From an uncultured Sphingorhabdus sp. (GTDB lineage: Bacteria; Pseudomonadota; Alphaproteobacteria; Sphingomonadales; Sphingomonadaceae): DNA of 46,046 bases. The position numbers and the translations under genes are program-made. The DNA is taken from positions 1 through 46,046 of the forward strand of contig CAJQNR010000015.1 in assembly GCA_905479715.1 (NCBI GenBank), read 5' to 3'. This document shows positions 28,281 to 36,751 of this stretch, piece by piece. The notes beneath the pieces are model-generated. The model saw only the letters and a list, made by a program, of their open reading frames with translations, was not told where the DNA came from and did no database searches. Each line of letters starts with the position of its first letter. Within the stretch, counting starts at the first letter, position 1.

Positions 28281-29318
28281 CTAGCGGCGTTTTGAAATGC
28301 AGTCATTCCCGGTGGCTTTTACGCTGCTGCAGGTCGATTCTGCCTGCGCGCGGGTCGCGAACGGCCCGGCCTGTAGCCGCGTAATACCGCCGGCACGCAC
28401 GAGATAAGGCTGGATTCCTTTCAGGGCTGCAACGCTGCCCTCCAGCTTTGTCCAAAGATTCTTTGCCTTGTTTTCATCGCTGAAGGCGCCGAGTTGGACG
28501 CGCCAGTCACCGCTTGCCGCAGCACGAACCGGAGCTGCAGTTGTAACAGGAGCCGCAGTTGCGGCAGGTGCCGCAGTTGTAGGCGTGGTCGGGGCGGGTG
28601 CATAGGTTACGCCGGGCGTGACCGGACCAGGCGTCGGCGCTGCCGTGGAGGTCGCGGGGCGCGAGGGTGGCAATTGCGCGGTCTGGACAGCGCCGGTTGA
28701 CGGGAGTGGGCGCAGGCCACCGGTTTGTGCTGCCCTGACCCGCTTCTCGTCCTGTTCCATCTGGCCGGCCAGTTCGATCGCGCGCCGCCGGTCCTCGACC
28801 GGAATGAAACGATCCATCTGGGCGAGGTTGGATGTTGCCTGCGGTAATTCCTGAGCCGATGCGCGGGTCATGAGAGCATAAGCCTTGATCCAGTCCTTTT
28901 CGACAAAATCACCGTTGAAATGGCCGGTGCCCAGAACATATTGAGCCCGCGGTTCTCCGCGTTCGGCGGACGCCTGCAGATAGGGCAGGGCTTCCTTGCG
29001 GCGGTTATTCTGGAATAAAATCAGGCCATAATTGTCATTGGCCTGCAAATGACCCTGATCGGCAGCGGTCTTGTACCATTTTTCCGCCTGCACGAGATCC
29101 TGAGGAACGCCGCGGCCCAGTTTATAGGCTTGCGCGAGGTTGAACTGCGCATCGGCATCCCCGGCTGCAGCAGGACCGCGCCATTCGTTAATCGCGGTCG
29201 CATAATCACCGCGCCCCCATGCATCGACGCCGGCTTTTACGTCGGCCAGCGCCGGGGTCGAAACCGCAACGAGCATGATACCAAGCAAATGAGTGACGGG
29301 ATGGTTGGCCTTTTTCAT
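28281..29318 (-). CDS. Periplasmic Sel1-repeat and SPOR-domain protein
   Basis: The 345-residue protein has a signal peptide, MKKANHPVTH followed by a hydrophobic core and TPALA, with cleavage likely after residue 25. Sel1-like helical repeats follow (about residues 30-180, with AAGDADAQFNLAQAYKLGRGV and AERGEPRAQYVLGTGHFNGD as two units). A low-complexity Thr/Ala/Pro linker (about 205-265) leads to a C-terminal SPOR domain (WRVQLGAFSDENKAKNLWTKL onward). SPOR domains bind peptidoglycan stripped of stem peptides at the division site, so a role in septation or envelope maintenance is inferred. It is transcribed away from the ParA gene and converges with serB. Confidence 0.88.
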   Translation of the reverse strand: MKKANHPVTHLLGIMLVAVSTPALADVKAGVDAWGRGDYATAINEWRGPAAAGDADAQFNLAQAYKLGRGVPQDLVQAEKWYKTAADQGHLQANDNYGLILFQNNRRKEALPYLQASAERGEPRAQYVLGTGHFNGDFVEKDWIKAYALMTRASAQELPQATSNLAQMDRFIPVEDRRRAIELAGQMEQDEKRVRAAQTGGLRPLPSTGAVQTAQLPPSRPATSTAAPTPGPVTPGVTYAPAPTTPTTAAPAATAAPVTTAAPVRAAASGDWRVQLGAFSDENKAKNLWTKLEGSVAALKGIQPYLVRAGGITRLQAGPFATRAQAESTCSSVKATGNDCISKRR

Positions 29319-29575
29319 GGTCTATTCCTTGGTGATCAATAACAATTACAATGTGATGCTAGCCGTTTCCGCTGTGCTAAACCGGCGGAACTCTTGAAGT
29401 CTAGCAAAAACTTGAGGCGCGGTTCAGCGATTTTCCGTTGAGCCGATGCAAGTTTTTTTACAAATCTGAAAATCGTCGTGAACTTGTTAACCCTATTTTA
29501 GCCCTGCTCTGTCACAAAAGCACCCGAATAGAAATTTTGGGGCAATTCCTGCCCGTGATGAATAAGGGGAAGAGC
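29319..29575. promoter_or_regulatory. Divergent region between the Sel1-SPOR gene and the ParA gene
   Basis: This stretch must carry both promoters. TTAA-N7-TTAG at 29487-29501 differs by one base from the CtrA box TTAA-N7-TTAA of alphaproteobacterial cell-cycle genes. One-mismatch matches are expected by chance in a window of this size, so the call is weak. No strong sigma70 pair was seen. Confidence 0.3.
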
Positions 29576-30298
29576 GTGCGAGTTCTAGCAATGGCTTCGC
29601 AAAAAGGCGGCTCCGGCAAGACGACATTGTCGGGTCATCTGGCTGTACAGGCGCAATTGGCCGGGGCCGGCCCCGTTGTGTTGATCGATATCGATCCGCA
29701 GGGTTCACTCGCTGACTGGTGGAATGAACGGGAAGCAGATTTGCCGGCATTCGCGCAAACCACTGTATCGCGGCTTGCTTCCGATCTCGCGATCCTGCGG
29801 CAGCAGGGTTTCAAGCTGGCTGTCATCGATACCCCGCCGGCGATCACCATGGCGATCCAGAGCGTGATATCTGTCGCCGAGCTCATCGTTATCCCGACCC
29901 GCCCAAGCCCGCATGATCTCAGGGCTGTTGGCGCGACGGTCGATCTCTGCGAACGCGCAGGCAAGCCTCTGCTGTTTGTCGTCAACGGCGCGACACCGAA
30001 AGCCAAGATTACCTCGGAAGCGGCGGTGGCATTGTCGCAACATGGTACCGTGGCGCCGGTCACCGTTCACCACCGCACCGATTTTGCCGGCTCGATGATC
30101 GACGGACGCACCGTGATGGAAGTTGATCCAAAAGGACGCTCGGCACAGGAAGTCGTCCATCTTTGGTCCTATATTTCCGATCGGCTCGAAAAGAATTTCC
30201 GCCGGACAATCTTCAGTGCGCCGACGATGGCGCAAAATGTCAATCCAGGTATTCAACGGCCAGGCGGTAATTTTGGCCGCCGGGTTGTCGGGTCGTGA
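29576..30298 (+). CDS. ParA-family ATPase
   Basis: The 240-residue protein is a ParA/MinD-type ATPase with the deviant Walker A motif KGGSGKTT (residues 10-17), the switch LIDIDPQGSLADWW and LAVIDTPPA. Such ATPases position chromosomes, plasmids or protein clusters on the nucleoid. GTG 29576 is chosen because AAGGGGAAGA ends just upstream and homologues begin MRVLAMASQKGG; ATG 29558 and 29438 are in frame. No parB or parS-like sequence is beside it, so it is not the main chromosome partitioning pair. Its stop overlaps the frame of the next gene (TGATG), and a SPOR-domain lipoprotein gene follows, which points to a role tied to division or cell poles. Confidence 0.87.
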   Translation: MRVLAMASQKGGSGKTTLSGHLAVQAQLAGAGPVVLIDIDPQGSLADWWNEREADLPAFAQTTVSRLASDLAILRQQGFKLAVIDTPPAITMAIQSVISVAELIVIPTRPSPHDLRAVGATVDLCERAGKPLLFVVNGATPKAKITSEAAVALSQHGTVAPVTVHHRTDFAGSMIDGRTVMEVDPKGRSAQEVVHLWSYISDRLEKNFRRTIFSAPTMAQNVNPGIQRPGGNFGRRVVGS

Positions 30299-30315
30299 TG
30301 GCAGAGGTTAAAAAA

Positions 30316-30972
30316 ATGAGCGAACCAAAACCACAAGCTTCTCTTTCGTCCAGTTTGTTGGCCCGAAAAGGCGGAGCAAAGCCGGCGATGCGGCGTCAGG
30401 GCTTTACGCATTTCCCCGATCATTCGCAAAATCACGATGGTGATGAGCATGAAGATCTGGGCTGGAATGATATGGGCTATGATGTTGACCCAGATCATGA
30501 GGCGCATCCGGTCGAACATATTCACCATAATCCTTTGGCCGGTGCGATCCCGAATCCGGGTTCTGTCGTCAGACATCAGCAGGAAGAAATTGCAGCGAAA
30601 TTGGCCAAGAAACCCGTCGTTGAGACGAAGGCGCCACCAGTCGATGAAAAGCCTGTTGCGGCCCCCGTACCCGTGTCGATTTCCCGCGAAGTTGAGCCGC
30701 TGGCGGAGAATTCAGCGGTACTGGAAGCGGCCAGCAAAGCAAAGCGCGTGATCAAGAAATCTCGCCCGGCCAAGAAATCCCGTACCCGGAAGGCAACAAC
30801 CGCCTTCACCCTGCGGATGGACCCCGACCGGCATTTGAAATTGCGGTTGGCAACGGCGGTAAAAAACACCTCGGCGCAGCAATTGGTAACCAAAGCTGTG
30901 GATGAATATTTGAGGTCTATCCCCGAATTGGACGAACTGGCCGAGCGCATTCCATCGCGCGGGGCTGCTTAA
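30316..30972 (+). CDS. ParA partner candidate with ribbon-helix-helix-like C-terminus
   Basis: This 218-residue protein is not a named family to me. The N-terminus has a basic patch (SLLARKGGAKPAMRRQG, about residues 13-29), followed by a His/Asp-rich and Pro/Ala/Val-rich, probably disordered middle. Residues about 150-170 are Lys/Arg-rich (KSRPAKKSRTRKATT), and the last 50 (AFTLRMDPDRHLKLRLATAV onward) read like a ribbon-helix-helix DNA-binding fold. Basic N-terminal patches in ParB-, ParG- and McdB-like partners stimulate ParA ATPases, so a partner role is inferred. ATG 30316 has AGAGG nine bases upstream; ATG 30298, overlapping the ParA stop, is a coupled alternative. Confidence 0.72.
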   Translation: MSEPKPQASLSSSLLARKGGAKPAMRRQGFTHFPDHSQNHDGDEHEDLGWNDMGYDVDPDHEAHPVEHIHHNPLAGAIPNPGSVVRHQQEEIAAKLAKKPVVETKAPPVDEKPVAAPVPVSISREVEPLAENSAVLEAASKAKRVIKKSRPAKKSRTRKATTAFTLRMDPDRHLKLRLATAVKNTSAQQLVTKAVDEYLRSIPELDELAERIPSRGAA

Positions 30973-31032
30973 ACAGGGCTTGAAGTTGAGTTTTGAACGA
31001 AAACGACTGACTATTATTGCGAGGGCATAGAA

Positions 31033-32478
31033 ATGAAACGCGATGTGATTTTGAAAATGGCTGCTTCCTCCATGGTGTTCGCCACCGTGTTGACCGGTTG
31101 CGGTCCCTTTGGCGGCGGCTCTGTGGCTTCCGTATCGAGCAAACCGGCGACGGTCAAAGATGGCGCCAAATATGCCAAAAAGGCCGAAAAGGCGCTGGCG
31201 AAAGGCGATGTCGATGCGGCGATCAGTTATGCCGAACGTTCGGTCGCAGGTGTGGGCAGCGATCCTGAAACCCGGGCGCTTCTGGGTCAGGCTTATCTGG
31301 CCGCTGGTCGCATGGCCTCCGCGGAACGCAGCTTTCAGGATGCCATGGAACTGGGCAAATCCGACGCGCGAACAATCCTCAGTCTGAGCCTGGCTCAATT
31401 GGGGCAGGGCAAGGCGGATCAGGCGAAGGCCCTTGTGATCAACAATCGCCAGCATATTCCAGCCTCTGACTATGGCCTTGCCCTGGCGCTTACCGGCGAC
31501 AGCAAGACTGCGGTCGAGGTTCTGGAACAGGCCATTCGCGAAGATAATGTTACCGGCCGTACCCGTCAGAACCTGGGCCTGGCCTATGCTCTGGACGGTC
31601 GCTGGAAAGAGGCCAAGTTGATGGCCGTTCAGGATGTCTCTCCGGCATCGGTCAATGAACGAGTCATGCAATGGGCCCAGATGGCTCGTCCCGGCGCATA
31701 TGAAACGCGCGTCGCAACGGTGCTGAACGTAACGCCGGTATCCAATGATCCCGGCCAACCGGTTCGACTGGCGCTCTCGCCAGCTCAGGCTCCGGTGAGC
31801 GTGGCTGCGTCTTCCGAGCAGGATTATGGCCGTGAAGTCGCCAGTTTTGACCGCAACGAGCCTCTTGCTGCGGTAGGACCCGCTCCAACGGCCTCGAATG
31901 ATGTTGATTTTCTGGCCGCCGAAAACAACGTGAAGGTGGCCAATGTCGACCTTCCGGCAAGCGACGTCGCTGCGAAATCATCCACCACAGCGCCGGTGAT
32001 CAAGGCCGAAACAAAGCCCGCTCGCACCGCCCCGCCACCAAAATTTGCTGTCAAAAGCAACATGACAGCTCCGGTCAAGACCGCCGCTGCCGAGCAGGTG
32101 CCAGCCGCCAAGCCGGTCATGCAGAGAGTTTCCTACCAGCCGGCTGCAAAGCCTGCCGCTTCGGTATCGGGAACCCATATGGTGCAACTGGGAGCTTTCT
32201 CTTCGCCGGAAAGCGCCAAGCGCGCATGGGGTATCCTGTCGAGCAGGAATAGCGACCTGAAATCGTTTCAATATGCGAGTTCACGGATCAACGTGAAGGG
32301 CAAGACGCTTTACCGTCTCGCGGCAATTGGTTTTGGCAACGAACAAACGGCCGAAGCCATGTGCGCCGGTATCAAGGCGAAGGGCAGCAATTGCATCGTG
32401 CGTCAGGCACCGGTCTCCACCCAGGCTGCGCCGATACGGATGGCCAGCAAGGCACCCAAAAAACTCGCTTCACGCTAG
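31033..32478 (+). CDS. TPR and SPOR-domain lipoprotein
   Basis: The 481-residue protein has a lipoprotein signal with lipobox VLTGC (Cys23). TPR-like helical pairs span about residues 45-215 (AEKALAKGDVDAAISYAERS; ALLGQAYLAAGRMASAERSF). A Pro/Ala/Lys-rich linker (about 230-375) leads to a C-terminal SPOR domain (HMVQLGAFSSPESAKRAWGIL; about 380-460). It is thus anchored in the membrane and can bind septal glycan. It follows the ParA and RHH-like genes with a 60-bp gap on the same strand. Its architecture mirrors the divergent Sel1-SPOR protein at 28281-29318. The terminator downstream overlaps the end of the pyrC-like gene. Confidence 0.88.
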   Translation: MKRDVILKMAASSMVFATVLTGCGPFGGGSVASVSSKPATVKDGAKYAKKAEKALAKGDVDAAISYAERSVAGVGSDPETRALLGQAYLAAGRMASAERSFQDAMELGKSDARTILSLSLAQLGQGKADQAKALVINNRQHIPASDYGLALALTGDSKTAVEVLEQAIREDNVTGRTRQNLGLAYALDGRWKEAKLMAVQDVSPASVNERVMQWAQMARPGAYETRVATVLNVTPVSNDPGQPVRLALSPAQAPVSVAASSEQDYGREVASFDRNEPLAAVGPAPTASNDVDFLAAENNVKVANVDLPASDVAAKSSTTAPVIKAETKPARTAPPPKFAVKSNMTAPVKTAAAEQVPAAKPVMQRVSYQPAAKPAASVSGTHMVQLGAFSSPESAKRAWGILSSRNSDLKSFQYASSRINVKGKTLYRLAAIGFGNEQTAEAMCAGIKAKGSNCIVRQAPVSTQAAPIRMASKAPKKLASR

Positions 32479-32505
32479 TTTATCCAGATCATAAGAAATT
32501 AGATG

Positions 32506-32540
32506 AAGGCGGCGGAGCTAAAAGGCTCTGCCGCCTTTAT
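32506..32540 (+). terminator. Terminator shared by convergent genes, embedded in a coding end
   Basis: AAGGCGGCGGAGC (32506-32518) pairs with GCTCTGCCGCCTT (32525-32537) around TAAAAG, followed by TATATATTG. The right arm encodes the last residues and stop of the pyrC-like gene on the minus strand (stop 32520-32518 lies in the loop). Confidence 0.8.
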
Positions 32541-33738
32541 ATATTGTGGTTACCCGGCCCTGAACCGGCAGTCCGTCAAACGGCGTATTGCCGGCGGCGG
32601 CCGCCATTTTGCGGGCATCGACCTGCCACGGACTGTCTTCGTCAACCAGTATGAAATCGGCCTGATATCCCGGCCGCAGCAAGCCGGCATCGACCGCGAG
32701 AATTTTTGCAGGATTGGTGGATAAAAGCTCGAACAGGCGGCCAATGGAAATCGTGCCGTCCCGAACCAGCGTCAGCGAAAGCGCAAGCAGCGTTTCCGCG
32801 CCGGCCATGCCGGGCGCGGCTTCTGCATAAGGCAATCTCTTGTCCTCGGCGCCGCGGGGATCATGGCCCGATGCAATGACATCAATCGTGCCATCCTTTA
32901 CCGCCGCGATGCAGGCAAGCCGGTTCTCTTCGCTGCGCAATGGCGGGGAAAGCCGGGTAAAGGTCCGGAAATCGTTGATTGCGATATCGGACAAGAGCAG
33001 ATGCGCGGGCGTGATGCCGCAGGTAACCGGCAGATTCTCGGACTTGGCGGCGCGGATCAGGTCCAGCCCGTCTCTGGTGGTGACCTGCCGAAAATGGACA
33101 TGCGCCCCGGTTTCGCGAACCAGCGCTATATCCCGGGCGATGGAAACAGCTTCTGCTGCTGCCGTAGCGCTGGTCAGGCCGAGCCGGGTTGCGGTTTCCC
33201 CATTGGTCGCAACGGCACCAGCGGTCAGTCCCGCATCCTCGCTGTGGACAATCAGGGGCAGGTCCAGTGATCGGCAATATTGCATCAGCTTGAGCATGAG
33301 ACCGCTATCCGCGATCCATTGCCGGCCCGTCGCAACCGCTTTGGCCCCCGACCGTTTCATCAAGCCGATTTCGGCCAGCTGCTTGCCGTCCAGCCCCTTG
33401 GTCGCGGCCGCAATCGGATGGGACCAGAGGTCGGGTTTGCCCTCCACGGCTTGATGCCTGATTATCGCGGGCAGATCGAGGACCGGCGCCTGGTCCGGCA
33501 TCAAGGCGGCCCGGGTTATTCCGCCATAATGGAAAGCCGGCTTGTCGATTGCGAAAACGCCAAGATCGACGATCCCCGGTGCCAGCAGCCGGTCCTTGCA
33601 GTCTATTGTTTCTCCGGCTTGATCATCCGTACCGTCGTCAGCCACGGCAATCCGGTCACCATCGGCCACAAGGCGGCCCGATTGGGGCTGTTCCGCATTC
33701 GGCAAAATCAGGCGGGCATTGGTGAATATTCTTTTCAT
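32518..33738 (-). CDS. pyrX: Degenerate (pseudo-) dihydroorotase, PyrB partner
   Basis: The 406-residue amidohydrolase-fold protein aligns with dihydroorotase but has lost its metal site. The canonical PGxxDxHVH is [10 protein letters not shown] here (Gly60 and Phe62 replace both His). The canonical TDHAPH is SGHDPR (Gly291 replaces the metal Asp), and the HxxH region has Gln218 in place of the second His. Only His165 (VHSEDAG) seems kept. In Pseudomonas an inactive homologue (PyrC') is needed to assemble aspartate transcarbamylase; the same role is inferred. The start ATG overlaps the pyrB stop (ATGA), so the two are made in coupled fashion. A true pyrC must exist elsewhere. Confidence 0.88.
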   Translation of the reverse strand: MKRIFTNARLILPNAEQPQSGRLVADGDRIAVADDGTDDQAGETIDCKDRLLAPGIVDLGVFAIDKPAFHYGGITRAALMPDQAPVLDLPAIIRHQAVEGKPDLWSHPIAAATKGLDGKQLAEIGLMKRSGAKAVATGRQWIADSGLMLKLMQYCRSLDLPLIVHSEDAGLTAGAVATNGETATRLGLTSATAAAEAVSIARDIALVRETGAHVHFRQVTTRDGLDLIRAAKSENLPVTCGITPAHLLLSDIAINDFRTFTRLSPPLRSEENRLACIAAVKDGTIDVIASGHDPRGAEDKRLPYAEAAPGMAGAETLLALSLTLVRDGTISIGRLFELLSTNPAKILAVDAGLLRPGYQADFILVDEDSPWQVDARKMAAAAGNTPFDGLPVQGRVTTIYKGGRAF

Positions 33739-34727
33739 GACCAGCCCTCCACAGCCCGGGATTTGCGGGTGAGGATATCCAGACAGGCCATCCGCACGGC
33801 GACCCCCATCTCGACCTGTTCGGTGATGGCGGACTGGGCCGGATCGTCGGCAACGTCACTGTCAATCTCGACACCGCGGTTCATCGGCCCCGGGTGCATC
33901 ACCAGCGCGTCCTTGTCGGCGAGTTTCAGCCGTTCCCGGGTGAGCCCATAGAGATAATGATATTCGCGCGGGCTGGGGATGAAATCACCATTCATGCGCT
34001 CGTTCTGGAGTCGCAGCATCATCACGACATCGCTGCCGGCAAGGGCTTCGTCAAAATTGGTGAAAACTTCCACATTGAAGCGGTCAAGCGCCGCAGGGAG
34101 CAGCGAGGGCGGGGCACAGACCCTTACCTTGGCACCGAGCGTGGTCAGGCAATAGATATTGGATCGCGCCACCCGGCTGTGCATGACGTCGCCGCAGATG
34201 GTCACCGTCAGTCCGCTGATCTCGCCCTTGCGCCGCTGGATGGTCAGGGCGTCGAGCAGCGCCTGCGTCGGATGTTCGTGGCTGCCATCACCGGCGTTGA
34301 GCACCGGGCAGTCGACCTTGTCGGCAATCAGTTGCACTGCGCCGGAACTGCCGTGGCGGATAACGATCGCGTCCGCCTTCATCGCGTTGAGCGTGACCGC
34401 CGTGTCGATCAGGGTCTCGCCTTTCTTGATACTGGATTGCGCCGCGTGCATGTTGACAACATCCGCGCCCATGCGTTTGCCGGCAATTTCAAAGGACAGC
34501 AGGGTTCGGGTGCTATTTTCGAAAAATGCGTTGATGACGGTCAGGCCATCCAGCTTGTTGGCATGTTTGCTCGACTTCTTGTTGAGATCGACCCATTGCT
34601 TGGCCTCCTCGATCAGAAATAATATCTCCCAGGGATGCAGCCCGGCGATACCCAGTAGATGGCGATGGGGGAAAGCATCCGATCCGGCAGGAAAGGATTG
34701 CGATGATGCGGTTTTTTTCGATGTCAT
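33735..34727 (-). CDS. pyrB: Aspartate carbamoyltransferase catalytic subunit
   Basis: PyrB joins carbamoyl phosphate and aspartate in pyrimidine synthesis. The 330-residue protein has the carbamoyl-phosphate loop [30 protein letters not shown], and [16 protein letters not shown] 34727 is the start; a longer open frame runs through ruvX but is not real. It lies between ruvX (22 bp upstream) and the degenerate dihydroorotase (4-base overlap), consistent with a PyrB-PyrX dodecamer. No pyrI regulatory-subunit gene is adjacent. Confidence 0.97.
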   Translation of the reverse strand: MTSKKTASSQSFPAGSDAFPHRHLLGIAGLHPWEILFLIEEAKQWVDLNKKSSKHANKLDGLTVINAFFENSTRTLLSFEIAGKRMGADVVNMHAAQSSIKKGETLIDTAVTLNAMKADAIVIRHGSSGAVQLIADKVDCPVLNAGDGSHEHPTQALLDALTIQRRKGEISGLTVTICGDVMHSRVARSNIYCLTTLGAKVRVCAPPSLLPAALDRFNVEVFTNFDEALAGSDVVMMLRLQNERMNGDFIPSPREYHYLYGLTRERLKLADKDALVMHPGPMNRGVEIDSDVADDPAQSAITEQVEMGVAVRMACLDILTRKSRAVEGWS

Positions 34728-34749
34728 TAAAGCGGGTTCTATAGAGTCA

Positions 34750-35226
34750 TCATGGCAGCGCGGCAAGCCTGTCGATGGCGCCTTGCAAAATATAGGCGGC
34801 GGCCATCTTGTCGACGACCTTGGCGCGCTTTTTCCGGCTGACATCCGAGGCAATGAGATCGCGGGTGACCGCTTGGGTGCTCCATCGTTCGTCCCATAAT
34901 AATATCGGCAGGCCGAGCGGTTTGAGATTTTGCGCAAAGGATCGTGCGGCCTGGGTCTGCTGGCTCTGGCTACCATCGAGATTGAGCGGGAGGCCAGCGA
35001 CAAGCCCGACGATATTCTGCTCCGCAATGACCGCCTTGATCCGTTCGAGATCCTTGGAGAATTTGCGGCGTTCGATTGTTTCCGCCGCGGTCGCAAAGGT
35101 CCAGTGCGAATCGCACAACGCCATGCCAACCGTCTTTGTGCCGATATCGAGACCGAGCAGCCTGCCACAGTCGGGCAGTGCCGCACTGAAGGCCGCGACA
35201 TCATCAGAGATTAGCGTACCAGAAAT
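34750..35226 (-). CDS. ruvX: RuvX/YqgF nuclease-fold protein with predicted ATT start
   Basis: RuvX (YqgF) is a RNase H-fold nuclease implicated in 16S rRNA 5' maturation and once proposed as a Holliday junction resolvase. The conserved first strand [18 protein letters not shown] (with Asp27) is upstream of the only ATG at 35124, so initiation must be earlier. No in-frame ATG, GTG or TTG exists before the frame closes. ATT 35226-35224 has GGAGGA (35239-35234) exactly seven bases upstream and gives a normal 158-residue protein. Later motifs [19 protein letters not shown] and [13 protein letters not shown] are intact. The start overlaps the end of the DUF3089 gene by 16 bases. Confidence 0.88.
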   Translation of the reverse strand: MSGTLISDDVAAFSAALPDCGRLLGLDIGTKTVGMALCDSHWTFATAAETIERRKFSKDLERIKAVIAEQNIVGLVAGLPLNLDGSQSQQTQAARSFAQNLKPLGLPILLWDERWSTQAVTRDLIASDVSRKKRAKVVDKMAAAYILQGAIDRLAALP

Positions 35227-36335
35227 GCCGCCATCCTCCGGCGCGCGTCGGCGCGTATATTGGCCCAGAACAGGCTGTAGTCGTAAACATGGTAATTGTT
35301 GCCGGGCAGGGCATAGGGACCGATCTCGGGCGGGTCGCCGATCAGAAGAAAGCCGCGGTCATCACATCTCGCCGGTACCGAACCCGCAATCAGGTTCGCC
35401 TCGCTCAGATCATCATTGGGAATTAATGTCCCGAGATTGGCCATAGCGGGCGCAGAGGAATTGATATCCCCGTTGATAGGATTGCTGCACAGCAGGCGCG
35501 TATCCTTGCGCGGCTGGCCGTTGAAACCGATCGTCGAGTCATAGACTTTGATAATCCGTTCATAATCGGCGGGTTCTGCATAGCTTTGCCAGCTCAATAT
35601 GCAGCGAGTCTGATCGGAGGCTTCGCAAATATCGAGTCCCATTTCGGAAATATCGGTGTCCTCGGACACCGGCCAGCCCACGATATAGGCGGCGACGATG
35701 CGGTTGGCGAGCGGCGTTCCCGCGACCCGATCCTTGAGCAGGTTGGTCAGATGCAGGCTGCCCTGGCTGTGCCCCGCCAAAATGATTGGCTGGTCGCTGG
35801 GGATTTCTCCAACAAAATAGTCAAAGGCCGCGAGCACATCCTGATAGGCTGCGTCCAGCGCCTGCTGGCCTTCCTTTTTATCGGTCAGAAAGGCCCCGAG
35901 AGTCGCCTGACGGTAGCGCGGTGCCCAGACATCACCAATGGCGTTGAAGGCGCTGGCCTGACCGCGCAGGAAAATACGCGCGCGGGCCTGCGATTCGTCA
36001 TCATCCAGCGGCGCGTTCCAGCGATCTTTCTTCAGAAAAGAGGTTGGATGGATGAAAAAAACGGCGGCTTTCTTGCCCTCGGGCAAGGCTTCCTCGGAAT
36101 CTTCATATCCTTGCGGCAGCCAGAGGGCGGGGTTGCCTTTCACCAGTTCCGGTCGCGCCAGCCACATGGTGGTATCGGCATAGACATTGTTTTCAAGCAC
36201 TTCCTGAGCGGTGAATTCGGTGTCGGGCACGAAGGCCACTTCCATCAGCTCGTCGCCGTAGACCTGAAACACAAAGGCGCCAGCGAGAACGAGCACGACC
36301 AAGCCTGCGACAAAATAGAGAAATTTTCGGGCCAA
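35211..36335 (-). CDS. DUF3089 alpha/beta-hydrolase, membrane anchored
   Basis: The 374-residue protein has one N-terminal membrane helix ([19 protein letters not shown]) and an alpha/beta-hydrolase domain of the DUF3089 family, with VFFIHPTSF near its start and the nucleophile elbow [27 protein letters not shown] near the C-terminus holds the candidate catalytic His. Substrate is unknown. TTG 36335 is chosen because TTGGAG stands six bases upstream and related proteins begin MARKFLYxVA; the in-frame ATG 36428 would place 31 non-conserved residues before the helix and reach into the divergent gatC promoter. It overlaps ruvX at its 3' end. Confidence 0.85.
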   Translation of the reverse strand: MARKFLYFVAGLVVLVLAGAFVFQVYGDELMEVAFVPDTEFTAQEVLENNVYADTTMWLARPELVKGNPALWLPQGYEDSEEALPEGKKAAVFFIHPTSFLKKDRWNAPLDDDESQARARIFLRGQASAFNAIGDVWAPRYRQATLGAFLTDKKEGQQALDAAYQDVLAAFDYFVGEIPSDQPIILAGHSQGSLHLTNLLKDRVAGTPLANRIVAAYIVGWPVSEDTDISEMGLDICEASDQTRCILSWQSYAEPADYERIIKVYDSTIGFNGQPRKDTRLLCSNPINGDINSSAPAMANLGTLIPNDDLSEANLIAGSVPARCDDRGFLLIGDPPEIGPYALPGNNYHVYDYSLFWANIRADARRRMAAFLVR

Positions 36336-36463
36336 AAGATACTCCAACCAATATGTTGCGGCCTCAATCCGCTTGAAGCCGCTTCGCGCCAGTGCTAGCG
36401 GCGCTCGGTACACAATATTTATCCGCATTACCCGAAAAAAGATGAACTGAAAAAGAATGAGTC

Positions 36464-36751
36464 ATGTCAATCGATAAGGAAACCGTCAAAAAGATCGCCA
36501 GCCTCTCGAGGATCGCGATTACCGAAGCCGAGGCCGATGCCTTTGTGCCCGAGCTCAACCAGATATTGGGCTGGGTCGAGCAGCTGGGCGAAGTGGATTG
36601 TTCGAAGGTCGAGCCGATGACGGCGGTGATCCCGAACAAATTGCGGCTGCGCGAGGATGTCGTCACCGACGGCGAGATCCGCGACAAGATATTGGCCAAT
36701 GCGCCAATTGCCGAACATGGCTTTTTTGCAGTTCCCAAGGTGATTGAATAA
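36464..36751 (+). CDS. gatC: Asp/Glu-tRNA amidotransferase subunit C
   Basis: GatC (95 residues) wraps around GatA and links it to GatB in the amidotransferase that converts Glu-tRNA-Gln or Asp-tRNA-Asn. Signatures are [21 protein letters not shown] and [15 protein letters not shown] near the N-terminus, and [20 protein letters not shown]. The gene starts the gatC-gatA-gatB operon; a weak promoter pair, TTGAAG-N17-TAGCGG at about 36373-36401, lies upstream. Confidence 0.97.
   Translation: MSIDKETVKKIASLSRIAITEAEADAFVPELNQILGWVEQLGEVDCSKVEPMTAVIPNKLRLREDVVTDGEIRDKILANAPIAEHGFFAVPKVIE

Noticed and set aside
29487-29501. CtrA box upstream of the ParA gene
   Set aside because: One mismatch to TTAA-N7-TTAA; several such sites are expected by chance in 46 kb, so it is kept only as a weak hint.
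35122-35124. ATG as the ruvX start
   Set aside because: It would remove the conserved strand with the active-site Asp and has no ribosome site.
33735-35204. Single 489-residue protein covering ruvX and pyrB
   Set aside because: The N-terminal part is the wrong frame of ruvX; pyrB homology begins shortly after ATG 34727.
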